Shown here in pieces: positions 56,566 to 64,000 of a DNA stretch of 64,000 nt. The stretch comes from Anisodus tanguticus (Eukaryota; Streptophyta; Magnoliopsida; Solanales; Solanaceae). The stretch is taken from assembly GCA_034509755.1 (NCBI GenBank), contig CM067555.1:1682142-1746141 (forward strand). Reading direction: 5' to 3'. The translations under genes and the position numbers were made by a program. The notes below the pieces were generated by a model. That model made no database searches. It had not been told where the DNA came from and saw only the letters and a program-made list of their open reading frames with translations. Position 1 is the first letter of the stretch. The number at the start of each line of letters is the position of its first letter.

Positions 56566-57036
56566 ATAACGAGTATTTTAACTTAAAATAATTTTCATGA
56601 TTTTTGTATATCAAAATATTTTGTATTCTAAAAATTATTCAATGTTTTTTTCTAAAATATATTCAAAAAAACTTATTTATATAGGAAGAAAATGAAGGAA
56701 ACTTTTTTCCTGCATATGTTATTGCTTGTTACAAAAGTGATAGAAAAATGGTTCAACATTTTTAGTAGGATGGATTCGTTTGTACTGATATAAAAATACT
56801 GGAAAGTGTAAAAAGTTATTTATTTTTATTTTCATTAAACTTGTTATCAAATATATACATAGAAGAATCCAACTTTAGCTATTTGCCTATTTGTAATATA
56901 CTTCATAAAAGAGGCTGAAAATCATTAATTACTTTTGTAGGTTCACTATTCATATTGTAATTTGCCATAAATTTTTCATTGAACAAAGAAAAATATATAA
57001 ATAAACTTATTAGTTGCTTTTACATCGTCTTTGGGC

Positions 57037-57066
57037 CCGTGCAGAGCACGAGATCTTTCCTACTAA
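57037..57066 (+). mobile_element. possible Helitron 3' terminus
   Basis: GGGCCCGTGC-AGA-GCACG forms a hairpin (about 57034-57050), followed about 12 bp later by CTAA (CTRR). No 5' partner could be paired. Confidence 0.35.
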
Positions 57067-57076
57067 TTCTACTATC

Positions 57077-57946
57077 TAGGAGTGGGCATAAAATCGTTGA
57101 ACCGAAAAAATCATTCTTTAAAAAATCAAACCGAATCAAGATTAAATAAATCGGTTCGGGTCTTTAGTATTGGGGATGAAACGAACCGAACCGAAAAACC
57201 GAGGGCAAATATGTAATTAATTTTATTTTTTATTTTAGGCTACTGCTATCTCTTGAATCATAACTATTTCTCTTGAATCATAACTATTGAAGTCAATCTA
57301 TGAAGCTTTTATGGAAGTCGAATGTTGCATGAACTTAATAAACATATCACGGAAGCATTGTCGTAAAATGTAGGGAGAGAAAGTAGTTGTAAATTGGTGC
57401 AACTTTAAATGGTCATAACTCTGCGCTTGAATGTCCGTTTACCCAATTTTTTTTGTTTTGCGTATTTTTTTGAGACGCGGCCGACGTGCCCCCAATTTTT
57501 AGGAAAACGTCCGTTTTTCCAATCAATTTGTGTTTTCCCCAAATCCGTTTCTAATTTTTCCTTTTCTTTAGTAAAGATCTCACGATATACAATACATTTC
57601 AACGTCGAAATTCAGTAGTAATATAGGTGTGAATGTCAATTTCAGTGTTGAAAATTCAATTTTAAAAAAAATTCCCGACCCGACCCGTTAATTTTATTTC
57701 AGTGTTTGAATTTTTATTTTGTGGGGATGTAAACTTTAATTTGGAATTTTTACATGTTTTAAGAATATATGTAATGCTGACTTTATATTTTTGGACTTTA
57801 ATTTTTTTTGGACTTTATATTTGAATTGAAAAAACCAATATATCGATTTTTTTTATAAAAAGGTTTGATTTATTTTTTTTTAAAATTAAATTTTATTCGG
57901 TTCAAATTTTTTGATACAAAACCGAACCGATATACGTTCACCCCTA
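57077..57946. mobile_element. non-autonomous hAT element (870 bp)
   Basis: Ends TAGGAGTGGGCATAAAATCG and, reverse-complemented, TAGGGGTGAACGTATATCGG. They are flanked by a perfect 8-bp target duplication CTACTATC (57069-57076, 57947-57954). Subterminal zones carry repeated GAACCGAACCG-type motifs. The interior at about 57340-57650 is related in inverse orientation to the tandem units in the element at 60770-61952. No transposase. Confidence 0.94.
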
Positions 57947-58252
57947 CTACTATCTAATAAGAGGGAGTTAGCAGGCAGCATGTCAACATGCCTGCTTGGA
58001 TTTAGAGGGCAATTTAGTCATTTCAAGTAAATTGAGGAAATATGATAAGATGGGAAAAATCATATTGTAGCTGCTGTATAAATCTAAAGTGTTTTAACTA
58101 TATTCTCCTTTGCTTATGTCATCTTTCATCAGCTACGTGCCTGAACTTGAAAGGCTTTCTCTTCAGCTATTAAATTTTCCATTAATCATTATTTCACTTT
58201 TTCTCTTTTGATAATCACATTCACACATACACAAAAAAGCTTTCAACCGATC

Positions 58253-58621
58253 CAAAGGAGTCAGCTTGCTGGCAGGGAGTCAAGTTTGCGGCCTTAGGGT
58301 CGCAAGTTCGATTCCCCCCTAAGGATATCGTCCTCCGGGCACATACATGTGGTAAAGCGCAGGCGCTAAAAGCGCGCGGGCATGTTGCAGTGTGGGTTCG
58401 GTCTCCGCCAAGCTTTAGGGATGGGGCTTGTGGGGGGTCAACCTTGTAGCATTGATCCGTTGGACGCAAGCAGACACTGACCATGTGTGCATATCCCGCG
58501 ATTTACCTGGTGGTGGGGTCTTTGAAGGACCGGTCCCATCACCTCCGGGAGCCTAGTACCGGTGCTTGTGCGAGGTACTAGCGATATGGGGGTACTAAGG
58601 CCACCCCGAGACCTGGATTAT

Positions 58622-58653
<32 letters not shown>
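58253..58653 (+). mobile_element. long tRNA-derived SINE, two B-box-like motifs, poly(A) tail
   Basis: About 370 bp plus an A-tract of about 33, flanked by a repeat of GCTTTCAACCG(G)ATC (58239-58252; 58656-58670), which shows retroposition. The first tRNA-like unit has AGCTTGCTGGCAGG (A-box-like) and GTTCGATTCCC at 58306-58316 (B box). A second B-box-like GGGTTCGGTCTCC is at 58394-58406, about 90 bp on, with a possible A box TGGTAAAGCGC before it. The body is GC-rich. A dimeric tRNA SINE is inferred. Confidence 0.8.
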
Positions 58654-58658
<5 letters not shown>

Positions 58659-58703
58659 TTCAACCGGATCAAATGAACCACGTGCTCTCAACACTTTGTT
58701 CTA

Positions 58704-58850
58704 GGGGTGGGCATAAAAATCGGACAACCGAAAAAACCGAACCGAGGCGGTTCGGTTCGGTTTAAATTTGGTTAAAAAAGTTTTAAAAATTGGGTCTGTA
58801 AAAAAACCAAATTTATCAGGATTAAATAATTCGGTTCGATTCTTTAGAAC
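58704..58850. mobile_element. left end of another hAT element
   Basis: TAGGGGTGGGCATAAAAATCGG plus GAACCGAGGCGGTTCGGTTCG, like the left end of 57077-57946. No right end was found; copia-derived sequence follows. Confidence 0.6.
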
Positions 58851-60534
58851 CTTTATCTCTATATAAAGAGGTCATAATTATAAATGAAAGCAAGAAAAAA
58901 ATTTCTCAATATTTTTCTTTTCTCTAAAATGTCCTCCACTCTTAATTTTAATATGGTATTAGAGCTACATTGAAAGAACACAAAAATTCTAAATAATGGC
59001 GGATGACAGAGAAACCGACGATAAAAACAAAAGAATCGCCAGTGAAGAAAATAAAATTCAAAGAAAAATAATATCCCCGTATGACATTACGTTAAACGAT
59101 AATTCCGAAATTATGGTGACACAAATCTAGTTGAAGGGAGAGAATTACGAAGAATGGGCTAGATCCATGATGACGACCCTAAGAGCAAGGAAGAAATCCG
59201 GCTTCGTTGATGGTACGATCAAGAATCTGGATGAAGAATCACCGGACTTAGAAGACTGGTGGACTATAAACTCTTTGTTGGTGTCGTGGATTCGTAACAC
59301 CATCGAACCAACTATTCGCTCAACGATCTCGCATAAAGAGGAAGCAGAAAAATTATGGACGAGCATCCTGGAGCGGTTCGCTATTATCAACGGACCTCGG
59401 ATGCAACAACTAAAAGAAGAACTTGTGGAGTGCAAGCAGAAGGGTAGGACCATAGTAGATTACTATGGAAAATTAACCAAGCTATGGGAAGAATTGACAA
59501 ACTACGAACAAATTTTGACTTACAAGTGCGGAAAAGTGCACGTGCAATCTGGGGGATGATCTTGAAAACCAAAAGAGAAGAAAACAAAAGTGAATCTTTT
59601 CCTCATGGGATTAGATGAGGCAATGTATGGAATGGTGAGATCGAACATACTGACCCAGGAACTGTTGTCATCATAATTAAGCATATTCAAAGCTAGTGCA
59701 GGAAGAGCATATGAGAGGACTCACACGAAAAAAGGAGGAACTGATTGAAACCACGGGCTTTGCAGTGCAAGGAAGAAATTCATATCGTGATCAAAGTGCA
59801 GGGAAGAATGATGAAGCATTCTGCACACATTGTACGAGATACGGACACATTGTGGAAGGATGTTTTCAGCTTATTGGGTATCCAAAATGGTGGCCGAAAA
59901 ATAAGAAAGGAGATGAAAAATCCAGATGAAGAGAACGAGGACAACAACAACAACAACAGAGGGAAGGCCCGAGATTCGGTCACTGAAGAGGCAACTATCA
60001 GACTAACATTGTTATTATCGAGGATACACAGACGGAGATAGACCGGATGAACATAGGCAGGATAGGACTTCACAATCTGAGCGAGGCGATCTGTGTTGAA
60101 TTCAAGGAATAAATCTGAATGGCAAGATGGATGGTGAGACCAAAAACTCATTTTGGATTATTGACTCCGGAGCTACCAATCACTTGATAGGTAATTCGGA
60201 GAAACTGAACCATCAACGAGATATTCCTGAGTGTCTGGTTGGTCTTTCAGATGGAAGTAGTTTGGTGGCCACGAAAGAAGGAACAACCAGACTAAATAAT
60301 AGGATTTGATTAAAGGTTATGTTACAAACTTAACTTGAAATTTAATTTTTGTATCGCAACTTATTGATCATTTAAATTGTGATGTAAATTTTAACAAAAT
60401 TATATGTGCTATATAGGACCCCACCACGAGGAAGCGTCTTGGAATGAGTGAGCGACGAGGTGGACTTTACTATTTTCGGAATGTGCAGCAAATACGAGCT
60501 CTGAAGGAAGAGGCAGTTGATTGGTTATATATAT
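58850..60534 (+). mobile_element. Ty1/copia remnant (third lineage), rearranged
   Basis: An LTR-like region with TATATAAAGAG at about 58858-58868 precedes the initiator tRNA-Met primer-binding site TGGTATTAGAGC (58954-58965; one mismatch). Gag, zinc knuckle, protease and the start of the GAG-pre domain follow. The element then stops near 60534 and adjoins an RNase H terminus in the opposite orientation. LTR limits are not defined. Confidence 0.72.
58996..60534 (+). pseudogene. copia gag/protease remnant
   Basis: From ATG 58996 (MADDRETDDKNKR) the gag runs to a TAG at 59128-59130, then LKGENYEEWARSMMTTLRAR and the conserved LWEELTNY near 59485, with a frameshift at about 59560. A zinc knuckle CTHCTRYGHIVEGC is at about 59821-59862. 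Protease: IIDSGATNHLIGNS at about 60156-60197, signature intact. RGGLYYFRNVQQIRALKEEA at about 60454-60513 is the start of the GAG-pre-integrase domain. It differs from both other copia lineages in the window. Confidence 0.82.
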
Positions 60535-60537
60535 ATA

Positions 60538-60652
60538 AGTTTGATTACCAAATGGAGCATGGGGATCTCGAATGCCCAATTTCCCGATCGGATATTCATA
60601 TTGTGATTTACCTAAAACCTTTGTAAACACGTCGGTCAATTGCTCTTTAATT
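60538..60652 (-). pseudogene. copia RNase H C-terminus in inverted orientation
   Basis: The minus strand reads IKEQLTDVFTKVLGKSQYE, then IGKLGIRDPHAPFG, the terminal part of a copia RNase H. It directly adjoins the plus-strand GAG-pre remnant, indicating an inversion or a second insertion. Confidence 0.78.
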
Positions 60653-60769
60653 GACAAATAACTCAGAAGTAAGTACTATACTAGATTGGAGCGCGTTCCG
60701 GAAATAGTTGTATCATAACTCCTAGAAAGAACCAAAGCTCAGTTAAGGACTGTTACCCACATCCACAAG

Positions 60770-61952
60770 TAGATATGTCCAAAGCTCGGGTCGGACTGGG
60801 TCATGGCTGGGTCGGGTGACTTCTTTTTTCTGCTTGCCCGACCCTGACCCTATTTTAAAAAAAAATTCCGACCCTGGCCCTGACCCTACGGGTCACGGGT
60901 TGGCCCTGTCCCGCCGGAAGGGAGACGAGATTTGGCGGGTTGGGTCGAGTCGATGATTTTTTTTTTAAAATTGAATTTTTAAAACTGAAATTGACATTCA
61001 CACCTACACTATCAAGAAATTTTGACGTTAAAATCTATTGTGTATCGTGAGATGTTTACTAAAGAAAGAGGAAAATTAGAAATCGATTTGGGGGAAACAC
61101 AAACTGATTGAGAAAACGGACGTTTTTCTAAAAATTGGCTGCACATAAGGTGGTTTGGCCAGCCCCGTCTCAAAAAATTATGCAAAATAAAATAAAAATC
61201 GGGTAAAACGCAAAGTTATGACCATTTACATTTTCATCAATTTACAACTATTTTTTCTCCCTACATTATGCTTCTGTGATATTAACACATACACTATCAT
61301 AAAATTTTGACGTTAAAATCTATTGTGTATCGTGAGATGTTTACTAAAGAAAGAGGAAAATTAGAAATCGATTTGGGGGAAACACAAATTGATTGAGAAA
61401 ACAGACGTTTTTCTAAAAATTGGCTGCACATAAGGTGGTTTGGCCGGTCCCGTCTCGAAAAATTACGCAAAATAAAAAAAAAGGCGTTAAACGCAAAGTT
61501 ATGACCATTTAAAGTTTCATCAATTTACAACTATTTTCTCTTCCTACATTATGCTTCCATGATATTAACAGAGCGACTAATAATATAAACATATAATTAA
61601 TAATCAACTATCATTTTTATCTTATTTTATGTCGAGCTCAATGTAGATTAGAGCAATACATATATTATAAAAACATGCATCATATCACTTAAATATTAAT
61701 GACAAAAATATATATAAGTACAAAATAAATATTAATGAAGGAAAAATAATATAAATTATATTAAAAAAATATGCAGGCCGGGATCGGTCGAGTCGGACTG
61801 GGTCTGAAGGATAAAATATTCTGACCCTTGCCGACCCTACATAAGATCGGCTCCCCATTTTTTTGAATTGGATGACTCGCGGATCAGCTATAAGCCGACC
61901 CTGACTCTGAATTTTTCGGACCGGGCAGGTCCCGACCCGTTGGACAGGTCTA
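60770..61952. mobile_element. non-autonomous hAT element (1183 bp)
   Basis: Ends TAGATATGTCCAA and, reverse-complemented, TAGACCTGTCCAA; flanked by TCCACAAG (60762-60769) and GCCACAAG (61953-61960), 7 of 8 identical. Subterminal zones are GC-rich (CTGACCC, GACCCGAC). The interior has a tandem duplication of about 285 bp (61005-61289 and 61290-61570). No transposase. Confidence 0.88.
61005..61570. repeat. 285-bp tandem duplication inside the hAT element
   Basis: Both units contain TTTTGACGTTAAAATCTATT, TATCGTGAGATGTTTACTAA, AAAAATTGGCTGCACATAAG and TATGACCATTTA. The unit is related in inverse orientation to 57340-57650 of the element at 57077. Confidence 0.93.
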
Positions 61953-61960
61953 GCCACAAG

Positions 61961-62136
61961 TAATAAATATCTCTCCAACCTCAATTATTATGGATACCCA
62001 CTGAAATGTAGCCCCCACAAATTGTGCTTATAATGCACCTAGTGGTCTTCCATATAAAATATCTAGTCGCTAAAAAATTATGTCCTCAAAAAGAAATATC
62101 ACTCTATCTCTCCCCTCAAAATTCAAATTGAATAAC
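61961..62136 (+). promoter_or_regulatory. core promoter and leader of DUF247-2
   Basis: TATAAAATATCTAG lies at 62053-62066. The ATG at 62080 is only 27 bp downstream, upstream of or at the expected transcription start, whereas 62137 is 84 bp downstream, similar to DUF247-1. Therefore the start at 62137 is preferred and 62080 is likely untranslated. Confidence 0.6.
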
Positions 62137-63474
62137 ATGAATTCCATTGAAGATCAACATGTTATCACAATCAATTGGGAAGTAAACAAGAACCAACTAC
62201 AATTGATGCAACAAAAAATCTCCCAACCACCTAGACTCCTAAGCGAATCGGCTGGTCGGAGTTCTTGTTGCATTTTTCGAGTACCTCAAAGTTTCATTAA
62301 TGTCAATGGTCGAACCTACGAGCCTCAAATAGTGTCAATTGGCCCGTACCACAACGGAAAAGACAACGTCAAGATGATCGAAGAGCACAAGTGGCGAATA
62401 TTGGGCAATTTGCTTAAGAGAACAGAGGAAAAAGGTTTTAAATTAGAGGACTATTTGAAGAATATTCAACCACTAGAAATGAGAGCCAGGGCATGTTACT
62501 CTGAATCCATACTTCTTAATAGAGATGAGTTTGTTGAAATGTTGGTTCTTGATGGTTGTTTCATTATTGAACTCTTTAGAAAAATTGGAGGGGTCATTCC
62601 AATTGAGAAAGAGGATCCACTTTTCTCTATGGCTTGGATTTACCCTTTTTTATTAAGGGATTTAATTAGACTTGAGAATCAAATCCCATTTTTCATACTT
62701 CAATCTTTGTTTGAATTCACCAATGGCTATGATGAACCATCAACAACCCCTTCCTTAGCCAAATTAGTCTTAACTTTCTTTAACTTTAAACTACCAAGGA
62801 CTAAGGAAGTTTTTGAAAAATTTGGGAATCTTGAAGGGAAACATTTACTTGATTTTCTTAGATCAAGTTACATTTTCCAAGATATTGAAGAGCCAAAAAC
62901 TAGAAGGATAATTATGCCTACACATGTCAAGCAATGCATCTCCAAGCTTCGTCGCGCCGGGATTAAGCTAAGGCCTAGGCAAGAAGAGACATTTTTGGAT
63001 ATAAAATTCAACAATGGTTTCATTGAGATGCCAACAATTACCATAGATGATTTCATGAGCGCATTCTTGATAAATTGTGTGGCGTATGAGCAATGTCATG
63101 TAGATTGTTCAAAGCACATGACAACCTATGCAACATTGCTAGATTGTTTGGTGAACACACACAAGGATGTTGAGTACTTGAGTGATTGCAACATAATTGA
63201 GAATTATTTTGGGACAGATGCTGAGGTTGCTATATTCATCAACAATTTAGGGAAAGAGGTCATGTTTGATATCGACAAGTGCTACTTGTTGGGATTGTTC
63301 AATAAGGTGAATGATTACTATAAGAAGAGTTGGCATGTTCATTGGGCAAGTTTCAAGTACACTTATTTTAGCTCTCCATGGTCTTTTGTGTCAGCATTTG
63401 CTGCTCTAGTGCTTTTGGCATTGGCTATTCTCCAGACCCTTTACTCCGTTTTGAGTTATACTAACCCTCCTTAA
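62137..63474 (+). CDS. DUF247 (UPF0481) plant membrane-anchored protein 2
   Basis: 445 residues from the chosen start (MNSIEDQHV), which aligns with the DUF247-1 start. An ATG 57 bp upstream would add 19 residues with no counterpart. It has the same motifs: CCIFRVPQSFINVNG, IVSIGPYHNG, VEMLVLDGCFIIELFRK, DLIRLENQIPFFIL, GKHLLDFLRSSY, KLRRAGI, NYFGTD and a C-terminal transmembrane segment (about 416-438, VSAFAALVLLALAILQTLY). Identity to DUF247-1 is about 86% by eye; differences concentrate between residues 195 and 265 and near the C-terminus. The frame is intact. A tandem-type duplicate is inferred. Function unknown, as for most of the family. Confidence 0.93.
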   Translation: MNSIEDQHVITINWEVNKNQLQLMQQKISQPPRLLSESAGRSSCCIFRVPQSFINVNGRTYEPQIVSIGPYHNGKDNVKMIEEHKWRILGNLLKRTEEKGFKLEDYLKNIQPLEMRARACYSESILLNRDEFVEMLVLDGCFIIELFRKIGGVIPIEKEDPLFSMAWIYPFLLRDLIRLENQIPFFILQSLFEFTNGYDEPSTTPSLAKLVLTFFNFKLPRTKEVFEKFGNLEGKHLLDFLRSSYIFQDIEEPKTRRIIMPTHVKQCISKLRRAGIKLRPRQEETFLDIKFNNGFIEMPTITIDDFMSAFLINCVAYEQCHVDCSKHMTTYATLLDCLVNTHKDVEYLSDCNIIENYFGTDAEVAIFINNLGKEVMFDIDKCYLLGLFNKVNDYYKKSWHVHWASFKYTYFSSPWSFVSAFAALVLLALAILQTLYSVLSYTNPP

Positions 63475-63639
63475 TTCGGCCTTGCAAAATTATTTGAAGC
63501 TTTATGGCCTTGGTATTATTTGAAGCTTTGTGCGCTCAGCACGGGCCCAATATTGTAAAAGCTAGAATTGTTAGTTTTGGTTACATTTGCTTAAATATGG
63601 AAATGCAAAAGAAGATTAAAGCATGTCAAGATATATACG

Positions 63640-63768
63640 AAAGGGTCTATTTAAAATAGTCTCTCTATCTTCACGAGGTAGGGATAAGGTTTGCGTATAC
63701 CTTATCCTTCTCAAACCCCACCCATGGGATTACACTGGGTATATATATATATATTGTTGTTGTTGAAG
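63640..63768 (+). mobile_element. RTE LINE / TS-type SINE 3' fragment
   Basis: ACGAGGTAGGGATAAGGTTT, CCTTCTCAAACCCCACCC, GGGATTACACTGGGTAT and a (TA)n plus TTGTTGTTGTTG tail match the 3' end of 2493-3268 and 30071-30223. The 5' limit is uncertain and no head was recognised. Confidence 0.78.
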
Positions 63769-63779
63769 ATATACTAACA

Positions 63780-63918
63780 TTATGAAAGCATTTACACCTA
63801 GTTGGGTATAATGTTTTTCCAAGTTTTCCAAATTGTACTAAAGTTAATAGAACCTCAACTTGTGGATGTTGGATTTTTTCCATGAGACATTGGAATTTGG
63901 TACTATCTACATTTATGT
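63780..63918 (-). repeat. conserved block, copy B of an inverted pair
   Basis: Reverse-complement partner of 49953-50084 (CATGGAAAAAATCCAACATC, AGTTGAGGTTCTATTAACTT, TACCCAACTAGGTGTAAATG on the minus strand). It lies 300 bp downstream of DUF247-2. Confidence 0.9.
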
Positions 63919-64000
63919 GATTACTAGATGGAGGAGCGCCCAACGTGGCTATTACAAATTTAATTTGATATATTAAGATACAAGCACAGTAGATAATCTT

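Noticed and set aside
58562..58765. Open frame with a poly-Lys run
   Set aside because: It is the translated SINE poly(A) tail.
42238..63474. Self-incompatibility locus inferred from DUF247 genes
   Set aside because: DUF247 roles in self-incompatibility are known in grasses; Solanaceae use S-RNase/F-box, and neither gene type is visible here.
1..64000. tRNA or rRNA genes
   Set aside because: Only SINE-embedded tRNA-like promoter boxes were seen; no complete tRNA cloverleaf or rRNA segment was recognised.

Overview
The window is plant nuclear DNA, most likely from a Solanaceae species (nightshade family; genus not resolved). It is AT-rich with intron-containing or plant-specific genes and a dense layer of nested transposable elements. 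The family call rests on tRNA-derived SINEs and RTE LINE 3' ends of types I recall from tobacco, tomato and potato; no database search was possible. I see no bacterial, viral or CRISPR content.

Only four host genes look intact. (1) 19885-23328 (+): a two-exon GT-2-type trihelix transcription factor, PETAL LOSS (PTL)-like. (2) 39296-39913 (+): a single-exon AP2/ERF factor of the DREB (TINY/A-4-like) type. (3) 42238-43584 (+) and (4) 62137-63474 (+): two DUF247/UPF0481 membrane-anchored proteins, about 86% identical by eye, a local duplicate pair 18.5 kb apart. A broken fragment of a papain-type cysteine protease lies at 12062-12265, with its catalytic-cysteine segment deleted.

Layout. 1-1.4 kb: 3' end of a Ty1/copia element. 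1.8-3.3 kb: a Stowaway-like MITE carrying a SINE, an (ATAAT)n microsatellite, and a 5'-truncated RTE LINE with a 16-bp target duplication. 3.4-6.3 kb: a decayed 2.9-kb hAT element. 8.4-12.06 kb: a copia element (minus) abutting the protease fragment. 14.0-14.3 kb: a GC-richer block that may be organellar. 14.7-16.07 kb: a LINE with an RNase H domain, carrying a complete TRIM and a solo LTR. 16.07-17.7 kb: a 3'-truncated copia element (minus). 18-19.3 kb: SINEs in the upstream region of PTL. 26.9-31.5 kb: a second copia lineage (minus) carrying a small LINE-derived insertion. 31.8-32.7 kb: a possible hAT derivative. 34.7-38.4 kb: a copia element (plus). 39.3-43.6 kb: ERF and DUF247-1. 44.3-50.1 kb: SINE pieces, head-to-tail Helitron-like ends and several families of local repeats. 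51.8-56.6 kb: a copia element complete from LTR to LTR with a target duplication. 57.1-62.0 kb: two non-autonomous hAT elements, a SINE with a long poly(A) tail, and a rearranged copia remnant. 62.1-63.5 kb: DUF247-2.

The genes do not form a pathway. The window is best read as a gene-poor chromosome segment in which flower-growth and stress-type transcription factors and a duplicated DUF247 locus sit between successive waves of insertions. Insertions with readable target duplications allow a relative order: LINE, then TRIM and solo LTR at 14.7-16.07 kb; MITE, then SINE at 1.8-2.2 kb; copia, then LINE 3' end at 30.1 kb. No new biochemical system was found. The most unusual items are the Helitron-like chain, the SINE with two B-box-like motifs, the shared stop codon in two copia copies, and an inverted conserved block associated with both DUF247 genes.
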